A stretch of DNA of 64,000 bases from Nematostella vectensis. Taxonomy: Eukaryota > Cnidaria > Anthozoa > Actiniaria > Edwardsiidae. Made by a program: the position numbers and the translations under genes. The notes beneath the pieces were generated by a model. That model was not told where the DNA came from. It ran no database searches and saw nothing but the letters and a program-made list of their open reading frames with translations. Within the stretch, counting starts at the first letter, position 1. Each line of letters starts with the position of its first letter. This document shows, piece by piece, positions 12,001 through 21,452 of the stretch. Where the stretch lies: assembly GCF_932526225.1 (NCBI RefSeq), contig NC_064035.1, positions 17,845,969-17,909,968 of the forward strand. The letters are read 5' to 3'.

Positions 12001-15000
12001 ATTCGCACATATTTTAACTTCTACCTGTAAAGCAACTTTCACAGACCATTCGCACTACCTGTAAAGCAGCTTTACACATATCATTCGCACATATTTTATC
12101 TTCTACCTGTAGATCAGCTTTACAAAGATCATTCGCACATATATTATCTCTAAACTGTAAAGCAGCTTTACACAGATCATTCGCACATATTTTATCTTCT
12201 ACCTGTAAAGCAGCTTTACACAGATCATTCGCACATATATTATCTTCTACCTGTAGATCAGCTTTACAAAGATCATTCGCACATATATTATCTCTAAACT
12301 GTAAAGCAGCTTTACACAGATCATTCGCACATATTTTATCTTCTACCTGTAAAGCAGCTTTACACAGATCATTCGCACATATTTTATCTTCTACCTGTAA
12401 AGCAGCTTTACACAGATCATTCGCACATATATTATCTCTTACCTGTAAAGCAGCTTTACATATATCATTCGCACATACTTTATCTTCTACCTGTAAAGCA
12501 GCTTTACACAGATCACTCGCACATATATTATCTCTTACCTGTAAATCAGCTTTACATATATCATTCGCACATATTTTATCTTCTGCCTGTATTGCAGCTG
12601 CCTGCACCACAAAGGACTTCTGCCAAAATGGCGGAACCTGTCATTATACTGCTCGATCCGTCTACTGTAGGTATGTGAGCCGTTTACTCTCTTCTTGTCT
12701 GTCGTCTCTGTATCTGGTGATTTCACGTCTGGACGTTGTAATATGGTGGCATTTTTAGCTGCGAATAATGTCTGCTAAGGATGTTTTTTGTTGTTGTTGT
12801 TGTTGACCCCCCTCCCCCATACAGTTTTGATGACCGCTGAGCCGTTTCTCTAATTTAGCTGCCCTGAAGGCTTCGACGGAGACCGTTGTCAAACTTCAGC
12901 CATTCTAACTAAAGCTCCCCCTGTTAGTGCTTCCACACAGGACAAAGGTCGGTACCATGGCAACTAGTGTCCCCACCCTCCCAGGGGTGGACATGTCATG
13001 TCTCTTTCTTTTAAAAGATAACTAATAAAGTACCAAACTGCCCCTCTAATCCACCCTCCCACCCCCGCCCCCCCGCCGCCCATTTATACTTCTGGATCCG
13101 CCCCTGCTGTCCAATATGTCGCTTTCACACTAGCAAAACACATCACCGAAATCAAAATAGTTGTCTTGACTTTATTCTTGGTGTGATAGTTTATTACCAC
13201 TCGTATATGAATGTCAATTATTCTCAATTCTTCTTCCCTTAGCATCCCCTAAGGCCCTTGCCACTTCATGTTTCCTTAACGTCCTTCTCCCTTCAGGTTC
13301 CCTTAACGCCCTTCTCCCTTCAGGTTCCCTTAACGCCCTTCCCCCTTCAGGTTCCCTTAACGCCCTTCTCCCTTCAGGTTTCCTTAACGCCCTTCTCCCT
13401 TCAGGTTTCCTTAACGCCCTTCTCCCTTCAGGTCCTCCTAACGCCCTTCTCCCTTCAGGTCCTCCTAACGCCCTTCTCCCTTCAGGTCCTCCTAACGCCC
13501 TTCTCCCTTCAGGTCCTCCTAACGCCCTTCTCCCTTCAGGTCCTCCTAACGCCCTTCTCCCTTCAGGTTCCCTTAACGCCCTTCTCCCTTCAGGTTCCCT
13601 TAACTCCCTTCTCCCTTCAGGTTCCCTTAACGCCCTTCTCCCTTCATGTTTCCCTAACGTCCTTCTCCCTTCAGGTTACCCTAACGCCCTTCTCCCTTCA
13701 GGTTCCCTTAACTCCCTTCTCCCTTCATGTTTCCCTAACGTCCTTCTCCCTTCAGGTTACCCTAGCGCCCTTCTCCCTTCAGGTTACCTAAGCGCCCTTC
13801 TACCTTCAGGTTTCCCTAGCGCCCTTCTCCCTTCAGGTTTCCCTAGCGCCCTTCTCCCTTCAGGTTTCCCTAGCGCCCTTCTCCCTTCATGTTTCCCTAA
13901 CGTCCTTCTCCCTTCAGGTTTCCCTAGCGCCCTTCTCCATTCAGGTTACCCTAGCGCCCTTCTCCCTTCAGGTTACCCTAGCGCCCTTCTCCCTTCATGT
14001 TTCCCTAACGTCCTTCTCCCTTCAGGTTTCCCTAGCGCCCTTCTCCATTCAGGTTACCCTAGCGCCCTTCTCCCTTCAGGTTTCCCTAGCGCCCTTCTCC
14101 ATTCAGGTTACCCTAGCGCCCTTCTCCCTTCAGGTTCCCCTGACGCCCTTCTCCCTTCATGTTTCCCTAACGTCCTTCTCCCTTCATGTTTCCCTAACGT
14201 CCTTCTCCCTTCAGGTTTCCCTAGCGCCCTTCTCCATTCATGTTTCCCTAGCGCCCTTCTCCCTTCAGGTTACCCTAACGCCCTTCTCCCTTCAGGTTCC
14301 CTTAACGCCCTTCTCCCTTCAGGTTACCCTAGCGCCCTTCTCCCTTCAGGTTTCCCTAGCGCCCTTCTCCCTTCAGGTTACCCTAGCGCCCTTCTCCCTT
14401 CAGGTTACCCTAGCGCCCTTCTCCCTTCAGGTTACCCTAGCGCCCTTCTCCCTTCAGGTTACCTAAGCGCCCTTCTACCTTCAGGTTTCCCTAGCGCCCT
14501 TCTCCCTTCAGGTTTCCCTAGCGCCCTTCTCCCTTCAGGTTTCCCTAGCGCCCTTCTCCCTTCATGTTTCCCTAACGTCCTTCTCCCTTCAGGTTTCCCT
14601 AGCGCCCTTCTCCATTCAGGTTACCCTAGCGCCCTTCTCCCTTCAGGTTACCCTAGCGCCCTTCTCCCTTCATGTTTCCCTAACGTCCTTCTCCCTTCAG
14701 GTTTCCCTAGCGCCCTTCTCCATTCAGGTTACCCTAGCGCCCTTCTCCCTTCAGGTTTCCCTAGCGCCCTTCTCCATTCAGGTTACCCTAGCGCCCTTCT
14801 CCCTTCAGGTTCCCCTGACGCCCTTCTCCCTTCATGTTTCCCTAACGTCCTTCTCCCTTCATGTTTCCCTAACGTCCTTCTCCCTTCAGGTTTCCCTAGC
14901 GCCCTTCTCCATTCATGTTTCCCTAGCGCCCTTCTCCCTTCAGGTTACCCTAACGCCCTTCTCCCTTCAGGTTCCCTTAACGCCCTTCTCCCTTCAGGTT

Positions 15001-16641
15001 ACCCTAGCGCCCTTCTCCCTTCAGGTTTCCCTAGCGCCCTTCTCCCTTCAGGTTACCCTAGCGCCCTTCTCCCTTCAGGTTACCCTAGCGCCCTTCTCCC
15101 TTCAGGTTACCCTAGCGCCCTTCTCCCTTCAGGTTACCCTAGCGCCCTTCTCCCTTCAGGTTACCCTAGCGCCCTTCTCCCTTCAGGTTACCCTAGCGCC
15201 CTTCTCCCTTCAGGTTCCCCTGACGCCCTTCTCCCTTCAGGTTACCCTAGCGCCCTTCTCCCTTCAGGTTCCCCTGACGCCCTTCTCCCTTCAGGTTCCC
15301 CTAACATTCTTGCCCTGCCCTTCTCCCTTCAGGTCCCCCTAACGCCTTATTCCCTTCAGGTCCCCTAACGCCTTATTCCCTTCAGGTCCCCCTAACGCCT
15401 TAATTCCCTTCAGGTCCCCCTAACGCCGCTGCCCCTTAAGGTCCCCCTTACGCCCTTCTCTCTTCATGTCCCCCTAACGCCCTTGCCCCTTTAGGTGGTC
15501 CCCCTAACGCCGTTGCCCCTTAAAGTCCCTCTAACGCCCTTGCCCCTTAAGGTCCCTCTAACGCCCTATTTCCTTAAGGTCCCCCTAACGCCCTATTCCT
15601 TTTAGGTCCCCCTAATGCCCTCCCCCGTATGTTCTCCGTTGCCCTTCTTTTGCTGGTTACTAATTGTAATGTCACAGAGATGCTGTACAGGCATAAACTT
15701 AATGCGTTTCCTTAGGCTTAGGTCCCCTACTCGTCCATAGATGTATATAAACTTCTTGCTGTATATGGTCCAATTACTCGTCTGTTGTCCCACTTTTGCT
15801 GATAATGGTGTTATTGTCTCAGAGATGCTGTATATCATAATCATTCTCGCGGTAATCGCTGGCATGTTGCTGATTGTCGCCATCATTGGGATTTTTTGTA
15901 TCAGAAGACGTCGCACAACGTATGCTATACATATTTGTTTATATTTATAATTTTCTATTCACTTTTATTGTATGAGTTTGTTGATGACATTGTTAGCCAA
16001 GCCTAGGCTGCGATTGTTTTTAATATCGAAATATCCTTATTTTGGAAAGTATTATTATTCAAAGCCTATAGTATGCTTTAGCTAGAGGCCCGTTCCCAGT
16101 CGTTAAAATAAGTATTTGCCGAAGAAGTTGTTGATCTCTTAAAGTGTACACAGTTCATTAGCATTTTTTGCATTAAGATACCTCACAGTTTGTCACACAT
16201 TTTTGTATTTTATATATATTGATATTTTTCTCTTCCAGTTTGAAGTTTGCTGGTGATTACGAGGATGGCAACAGGGTTGAATCCCGCAAAGTGAAAGTGC
16301 TGCCGCCGTCGCAAGAGGCTTTCCTTCGCGCCATCGAGGAGGGCAGCAGAGGACTGCGAGCATCGCCACTAGTCGAACCTGCAGAAGCCGCCGCCAAGGA
16401 GCTCGAGAAAGTCGAGATAGAGATGAAGGGGCGTGGCGTCCGACACAACCCAGAATTTGGCCATTACAACGTGGCGGCTTTCGATGACATCGAACGGAGG
16501 AGGGTAATGTATTCAAAGGGTAGTAGTCAGGGGGGGTGGGGAATGGGCGCAATTACGGGTGTGGGGGTGGGGGGCATCCCCTGCTCCACGAAATTCGCTT
16601 TCGCGCTTGACGTACAAACAGTGCCAGCAGAAGAATACTAG
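1..16641 (+). CDS. EGF/SEA-domain single-pass transmembrane protein (5' partial)
   Basis: Receptor-like surface protein whose 5' end lies outside the window. Exons: 174-290, 568-687, 1189-1305, 1642-1763, 2911-2978, 4470-4630, 11168-11290, 11815-11943, 12598-12670, 12859-12947, 15823-15919, 16239-16641. All junctions are GT-AG and the phases match throughout, giving about 538 residues here. Domain order: three EGF modules, the second and third with the calcium-binding start DIDEC; a SEA domain over three exons (FTASFKI near its start, PGSVVVD in the middle); two more EGF modules (DRNEC and DHCAAG starts); a last EGF split over two exons (CQNGGTC, then [10 protein letters not shown]); a short linker; a hydrophobic helix ([20 protein letters not shown]) followed by RRRR; and a cytoplasmic tail of about 140 residues with [19 protein letters not shown] domains commonly self-cleave at G-SVVV; the GSVVV motif is present. 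Bases 1-6 before a GTAAGT may be the end of an earlier exon. A GTAATG at 16504 could be a donor, so the C-terminus is uncertain. Orthology and ligand are unknown. Confidence 0.85.
862..1116. mobile_element. MITE-like element with G/C-run inverted ends
   Basis: An intronic block bounded by TACCCCCGGGGGG on the left and the inverse CCCCTTCTCCCGGGTA on the right, about 255 bp, A/T-rich inside and without an ORF. The inverted ends suggest a small non-autonomous element. Family not identified, and no clear target duplication was seen. Confidence 0.4.
1764..2910 (+). other. Intron within the SEA domain, with GCGGGAT-rich stretch
   Basis: Intron between the first two SEA exons. Around 2120-2480 it holds several short G-rich motifs of the form GCGGGATGCGGGATTT and GCGGGATTCGGG, which look like a degenerate dispersed repeat. 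The open frame at 2387-2725 falls in this intron and shows no protein-like composition. Nothing else is recognised. Confidence 0.4.
3130..4469 (+). repeat. 58-60 bp minisatellite, about 23 copies, ending at a splice acceptor
   Basis: Each unit contains CCACATCTCTAATTCTCCAC, then CCCCTTTCCCAG, then GCCAGACAGTGTTGT. The last copy runs into the functional acceptor at 4469 and the exon start GCCAGGCAGTGTGGTTGT, so the unit includes a 3' splice site and the first bases of the exon. In the left part, units alternate as dimers (one ends ACTGTCTGATACC, the other ACTGTTTAACACC). Long open frames on the minus strand here are products of the repeat. Confidence 0.9.
4631..5624 (+). other. Intron sequence 5' of the 29-bp satellite
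   Basis: First part of the 6.5 kb intron between the SEA domain and the fourth EGF module. Apart from the foldback element at 5383-5590, no gene, RNA or further repeat is recognised. Confidence 0.4.
5383..5590. mobile_element. Foldback (MITE-like) element with ~50-bp inverted repeats
   Basis: The left arm begins ACCACAGGCTTACCATCC (5383) and reads to GCACGCCG. The right arm (5549-5588) is its exact reverse complement over 40 bp, and similarity continues into GTAGTTAAC / GTTCAC. About 125 bp of A/T-rich sequence lies between. No ORF, so a non-autonomous element is the simplest reading. Target duplication not evident. Confidence 0.75.
5625..11167 (+). repeat. 29-bp satellite, about 190 copies, ending at a splice acceptor
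   Basis: Unit CAGACGGTAACAATCTC plus TTATGATTGTCC, 29 bp, nearly uninterrupted for 5.5 kb. Variants carry TTTGGGTTGTCC or TTTGGATTGTCC in the second half. The array runs directly into CTCTTTGGATTACGTTTCAG and the exon start ATCGTAAC at 11168, which match a unit as an acceptor plus exon start. Each unit contains the dyad ACAATC-6 bp-GATTGT. Variant blocks recur at 580 bp (20 units, e.g. 6281 and 6861) and 1392 bp (48 units, e.g. 7729 and 9121), showing segmental amplification. Confidence 0.97.
11291..11814 (+). other. Intron without recognised content
   Basis: A 524-bp intron between the fourth and fifth EGF exons. No repeats, ORFs or RNA genes recognised. Confidence 0.5.
12010..12597 (+). 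repeat. 48-bp minisatellite, 12 copies, ending at a splice acceptor
   Basis: Unit ACCTGTAAAGCAGCTTTACA, then CAGATCATTCGCACATAT and T/A-rich TTTATCTTCT, 48 bp. The final copy becomes GCCTGTATTGCAG followed by the exon start CTGCCTGC at 12598; the in-array equivalent is CCTGTAAAGCAG followed by CTTTACAC. Because 48 is a multiple of three, a 198-residue frame stays open on the minus strand; it is an artefact of the repeat. Confidence 0.93.
13250..15615 (+). repeat. 27-bp minisatellite of acceptor-like units, about 80 copies
   Basis: Unit GTTTCCCTAGCGCC plus CTTCTCCCTTCAG, 27 bp, becoming degenerate after about 15300 (TTCCCTTCAGGTCCCCCTAACGCC). Every unit carries a pyrimidine tract plus CAG|GT, a textbook 3' splice site. 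Blocks recur at 675 bp (25 units; the rare variant ACCTAAGCGCCCTTCTACC lies at 13786 and 14461). It lies in the intron between the last EGF exon and the transmembrane exon. A 177-residue plus-strand frame is a product of the repeat. Confidence 0.95.
15645..15845 (+). repeat. Duplicated acceptor region of the transmembrane exon
   Basis: TTTTGCTGGTTACTAATTG...GTCACAG|AGATGCTGTA (acceptor-like AG at 15677) resembles TTTTGCTGATAATGG...GTCTCAG|AGATGCTGTA, the real acceptor at 15822. The copies are 145 bp apart and diverged. Confidence 0.6.
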
Positions 16642-17589
16642 AATGATGCCGGAGACATCTTTATGGGCTGCTTTTGCACTCGAAGTGTTGTTCGGTCTAA
16701 CATTTCTGCGTGTTTCCCAACAATGCTGACACTGCTTGAACGAGTCGTTTTGTTGTTAACATTCTTGTTGCACCTTCTCGCTGGAATCGCGCGCGTCCAT
16801 CGTGCATCCGTGTTTACAGTCAGTAGTCCCAATATACCGTACCGTGTCATGACCCTGCCCTGACCGTGCCTATATGCAGATCTTGTGATTAAGGTTATTT
16901 TGTAAACAATTTAGGTTGTATAGGTATATATTGGTAGATATATGTGAATCTCCTTGATCATATATAGAACTTTACTTTCATCTAGTGCATCCTTGATCAT
17001 ATATAGAACTTTACTTTCATCTAGTGCAATCACAATTCGTACATTTTTCTACTTCGCGTGTTTTCGCGAGGATTTGGTAACTCTTCATCGGGTTATTCTT
17101 TAGCAGTTTATTGGGTAGCTTTTCACCGGGTAGCTTTTCATCAACTTGCTTTTGATCAACTAGGATCCGACCCTCGGATAACTCTTGGACAAGACCCCGC
17201 AGAATTCAGCAGGACAAAGTTCCCACTACCCAGGCAACTACAGCAACTAACGAAATCGAGAGATAAGAAGACAAAGTAAAGAAATCATGTTATTTATTTT
17301 TGTAATTGGTATATAAGAGGTCAGTGTCGGTATTAGAGGTATCTGTTTTGAACAGGTGTCTAGACTGTCTTGGTGGACTTGGTAAATGTGTAATACAATC
17401 ATGACTGTAGCATAAGAATCAGTATCACACTAACTTTATTAATAATTGAGTGATAAATACGTTTATTATAAACGACTAATTCGTCTATTGTAGTCACGTG
17501 ATTATCTCTATGTTATGGATATGTTATGGAATAGACGCCATCCCTTTATTCCTCCGTCCGTGTTCCCATGCGCTCTTCGCGCTAATTGT
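16642..17589. other. Intergenic region between the EGF/SEA gene and minicollagen A
   Basis: Holds the 3' end of the EGF/SEA transcript and the downstream end of minicollagen A (minus strand). No clear AATAAA was found for the EGF/SEA gene. A 39-bp direct duplication (CCTTGATCATATATAGAAC...TCTAGTGCA) lies at 16952-16989 and 16991-17028. No other gene recognised. Confidence 0.5.
17545..17550 (-). promoter_or_regulatory. Polyadenylation signal of minicollagen A
   Basis: AATAAA on the minus strand, about 40 bases after the stop codon at 17590-17592. Confidence 0.6.
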
Positions 17590-19694
17590 CTATTTGCAAC
17601 ACGCTGGGGCACAAGAAGGCATGCATACTGGCATTGGTGGTGGGGGTGGTGGAGGGTAGTAGACAACCGGTGGGGGTGGTGGTGGGGAGCAGCATGGCAT
17701 GGGGCAGATCTTCATACAGTGATGGATACAGATCGGTGGGCATTGAGGAGCGGGTGGAGCTGGTGCTCCGGGTGATCCGGGGCAGCCAGGAGATCCGGGG
17801 GGTCCCATCGGGCCCATAGGGCCCATACATCCGGGAAGTCCACGGCATCCAGGAGATCCGGGTGGTCCCATGCATCCTGGGGGTCCTGGTGGTCCGGGGA
17901 TCATTGCTGGTGGGGGTGGTGGTGGAGCACAGCACATCACTGGTGGGGGTGGGGGTGGGGGTGGTGGTGCCATGCAGCACATAGGAGTGCACGCTGGTGC
18001 GCATGACATCGGGCAGCTCATCCCGCATGGATTAGCGTCACGTTTTTGCATAACTGAAAAGAAAGGGTAGCATGGAATATGGGTGCGTTCACTGACCCTG
18101 GAATGAATCCCAGAAAGCACAAGAGATGTATATTTAGAGCACAAGCGATAAAATACTCAGAGAACAATCAAGAGGGGGTGGTAGGCGCGGGGCGTAGCTA
18201 AGGGGGGGGGGGGGGGGTAGGCACGCGGTAATTTAAATAGCCATACTGAATTTTTCAAAAGTCTCTATTTTTATCTGCTCTACGCGCCTAACAGTACGTC
18301 AAAACCATTTTTATTAACTGTACTAAAAGGAGAGAGTCGGGGGGTCGTCCTGGGACCAGGGAAAACTCGGTAGCGAGATCGTGTCTTTTGTCAAACGAAT
18401 CTAGAGCTTGTTTTATAGCGGTGGTTATGTTACCTGCGTCGTCTTCTACTTCTCGTTGTACTTTTACTACTTTGCCGTGATACATGTACGCCTCTGTTAC
18501 TGTCGTCAGTCCATGCAGTACAAGAGACAAACAATCAGTACTTTTGTAATTAATTCTGGTCACTAGCTCTACGCTGGTTGGCTGCATTAGTTGTGTTCGA
18601 CCGAGACACGAATTTTAGCAGTCTAGAATCGACGAGATTGGCTCTGAGGTCCTTTTTCTTGTTTTGAGGAGTGTTGGTTCATCTTCAGAAATGTTTTTAA
18701 TCAAAATTAGTTTGGCTGGCCTTTCAAGGTTCCCGAAATTGTATGATTAAAGTGCTGCTGGAGGGAAAGAAATCACCGTCTTGGCCAAAATATATAGTAT
18801 TGGAGAATTACTTTCCGGAGAGGGGCGTAAGGGGTAGTGGGGGGGGGGGGGGGGGGGTGCGAAAACCGTAAAGAAAAACGCACAGAAAATAGACAAAAAC
18901 CGTCAAAATAAGTGAATAATCGTAAACCGCGCAGTCTAGAGAAACCGCAATACCGCGGAATAAAATAAGAATAACCGCGGCAGATTTTTAAGGCAAAACC
19001 GCATCAGCGCAAACCCTTCCAGCCCCCTCTTTACGGAAAAACAATTTTAATCCCTTGAAACCAGAAATTAAGGACCTGTTTTCGCTACTTTCTTGAAACA
19101 TCAAACTCCCTAGACCCCTCGCTTAAATGTTTAGACGAGATATGGAGCTATGCAGGGGATACTCTTAGTCACACTTCGAGCATCCCTGAAATAACAGAAA
19201 TTGTCGTCTTTCAAGAGTACTTCTTCTTCCATCAACCCCCTCCCAATATTAAAAAAATATATAAGGAAATGATCGGTAGGGGCTCGATTAAAGATTAAAA
19301 TTTGAATGTCATCTCAAATAGCCGAGAAAATAGACCTAGGTTTCGACAAACGCCATGGGCCCGCGATACCCTTCACAGGTCAGCGACGTAGGTGTTTGAC
19401 GGCCGCGATTAGTTTTTTTTTTATCTGTAATAAAAGATCTTTATTTTTTTCCGAAAAGTAAGCCTCCGGTAATATATATTTGACTCAAAACAGTGATCTT
19501 CAGCAATACTTTAATCTAATTAAAAAACACTGGCGTATAAAATTGTTCTTAAAAGGACCTCGCGATAAAAAGGAAATGACAAATTGCGTGATGCGACTTG
19601 CTTGATACACTATATGACATATTTGCATACCTTTTTTGGCCTGGGTCGTGGCTAGATAGAGAGCTACACACAACAGTGTGATCTTGAACGCCAT
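17590..19694 (-). CDS. Minicollagen A (nematocyst capsule wall)
   Basis: Two coding exons, 19631-19694 and 17590-18053 (phase 1 junction), encode about 175 residues. Exon 1 is a signal peptide ([19 protein letters not shown]). Exon 2 starts with a short propeptide ending in KR, the usual minicollagen processing site. Then follow an N-terminal cysteine-rich domain of the canonical C-x3-C-x3-C-x3-C-x3-CC form, two polyproline stretches separated by an extra CC pair, 15 Gly-X-Y triplets, a second canonical cysteine-rich domain (CPPIC to PMPCC), polyproline, and a shorter C-x3-C-x3-CC terminus. Minicollagens trimerise and crosslink through disulphide exchange to form the capsule wall. Odd features: four cysteines inside the collagen triplets (GCM, GCR, GCM, GCP) and a terminal half domain. 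A 5' UTR intron lies upstream (acceptor next to 19697, donor at 20023). The gene is divergent from its paralogue at 21453. Confidence 0.93.
18288..18587 (-). CDS. Hypothetical 99-residue ORF inside the minicollagen A intron
   Basis: An uninterrupted minus-strand frame from ATG to TAG within the 1.6 kb coding intron of minicollagen A, on the same strand. Composition is protein-like, with a mixed hydrophobic/charged middle ([20 protein letters not shown]) and no low-complexity bias. No family recognised, no signal peptide or clear membrane helix. An AATAAA lies inside its 3' end. It could be a small nested gene, a retrocopy, an exon of another transcript, or chance. Confidence 0.3.
   Translation of the reverse strand: MQPTSVELVTRINYKSTDCLSLVLHGLTTVTEAYMYHGKVVKVQREVEDDAGNITTAIKQALDSFDKRHDLATEFSLVPGRPPDSLLLVQLIKMVLTYC
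18588..19630 (-). other. Remainder of the minicollagen A intron
   Basis: Contains a long G run near 18838-18858 (another lies at 18202-18217, on the other side of the ORF) and C/G-rich motifs of the form ACCGCGG. No gene or ordered repeat recognised. Confidence 0.4.
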
Positions 19695-20023
19695 TTTCTG
19701 AAGAGTTAATAAACCAACGAAATCATTCATTACCCTTTTAGTTTTGACTAAGCTCTTTTCGTTATTGTGTTTTTGTTTTTTGTTTTTTTGTTATGCATTT
19801 TTTAGACTATCATATATCATAGATTGAATATTTCAATTCCATCCTTGCCCTATTTTCATTGACAACAATAAGACTACTCTTGTTTAAAATAATCAATTAA
19901 GATAAATAGCTGATTAAGTGCCGCACTACTGAGTTAGGCTACCATACAAAAGATTCTGATGTATCAAAACGTTTAGAATGAATTCGTTATCCAAGCGACT
20001 TGTTTAGTAAAAATTCACATTAC

Positions 20024-20552
20024 CTGGTAGAGTTGTCCGAGGTCTTGCTTTGTCTAGAACATTAGCAAAGTCTCAACTGGTCCAATACAAGCAGATGATA
20101 AATTATTCAAGACATCGACCAAGATGTGATCCGGAAACTCTGACAATAGCTGTCTTGCGTTAAGTTTGACGTAGGAATTCATTATATTCTTCAAGACGAT
20201 TGGCTAAAAAAAACACCAAACCAAACCTAGCACATCTAGCATCTTATTTCTTAGTTACATCTCTTTTTCTTATTTTGTGCGCTTTAAATTGGAGGATATT
20301 TGATACTGGTTTAATTTTGGTGTTAGGGTAAAGAAAGGTAAAGAAATGTTTCGAACATTAACAGGGGGGCGCCCCTACCTGTTCGACCGAATGAACCAAA
20401 AGGCAGCCCGTCCAATCGGAGAGCTCTATTTCTTTTAGCTTCTTTGATGATATAATGCAGGAAAGGGCGTGTTAATAATTCATCGACTCACTAGGACTAT
20501 CACTGCCAACCATCACTGCCAACACGTTTTCGACCGGACAATCTTCATAAAG
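20024..20552. promoter_or_regulatory. Shared divergent promoter region of two minicollagen genes
   Basis: Minicollagen A has a 5' UTR exon starting at 20024 on the minus strand (donor CCAG|GTAATG). Minicollagen B has a 5' UTR exon ending at 20552 on the plus strand (donor AAAG|GTAAGT). Both transcripts must therefore start inside this roughly 530-bp interval. A TATAATG lies at 20451. Co-expression in stinging-cell precursors is expected for minicollagens; the two-way promoter is inferred. Confidence 0.65.
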
Positions 20553-21452
20553 GTAAGTGTTGTATTTATGTACTTTTAAAACAAGGAAATAATAGCAGGG
20601 CTGGCTTATATAATAAATGTTGACGTTCAAAATGTGGATTCATAATTAATACTGGGTGAAAAAGTTGTCGTTTAGTCACAGGTCGACATGTCAAAAATTC
20701 TTCCATGTAAGAATAACTGAAAAAAAAAAAACATCTTTCACGTGAGTCTTCAAGTAGTTTTTACTCATCCGTGGAATTACTTGTCACTTCTAGAGAGGGC
20801 AAAGCTTACCCAGTAACAAAAAATACGCACTACGAAATGCGAATGGTCTCTTTGTAAAGCAAAAGTTTAAAAAAATGGTTCAAGATATTCATATTTTTGC
20901 AATCAAAGTTTTTTTTCTGAAAGTTTATTATTTATTCTTTTTATGTCCACTATTTTCTAAATAAAAGAGCATGTTTGTTTTCATTTTAATGAATACAATG
21001 AAAAAGAAACCACTTTCGCGGTGTATTTTTGAGAGCGCTTATGAAAACGGTGTCTCTTATGATTCTATTATTATCATTTTTATTGGACAACACGCTTGTC
21101 TTCAGCGTGTTGTGTTAAGAGTTGGTGTATTAAACGCAATTTTCATGTTTTTTTCTATTTTAAAGCATAGAGCAGGTCAGAGCAGTGATCGCTGGTGTTA
21201 TAGTGAAAAGTCCTCTTATCATTATTTATTGAAAGATTCACATATTGGGTCTGTCCCTTAACGTGTGAACTAGTGAACTTCTGACATGTCAAAGTTCGAT
21301 GGTTGACGACGATTGTATCCTATGACTGAAAATATTCCAGTAGAATAGCAACATTGATTGGCAAACTTGTTCACATGATCCATCAGGATTATTCCATATA
21401 CCCATATTAATTTATAGCGTATTTTGTAGGTCATGGCATTCTTTATTTTCAG

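Noticed and set aside
12014..12610. 198-residue minus-strand ORF as a repeat protein
   Set aside because: The 48-bp unit is a multiple of three, so the frame stays open automatically; it lies in an intron of a plus-strand gene.
13258..13791. 177-residue plus-strand ORF as an exon of the EGF/SEA gene
   Set aside because: 27-bp units keep frame by length; the flanking exons already join in phase (phase 1 to phase 1) without it.
17586..18070. Glycine-rich plus-strand ORFs over minicollagen A
   Set aside because: Antisense shadows of the proline/glycine codons of minicollagen A.
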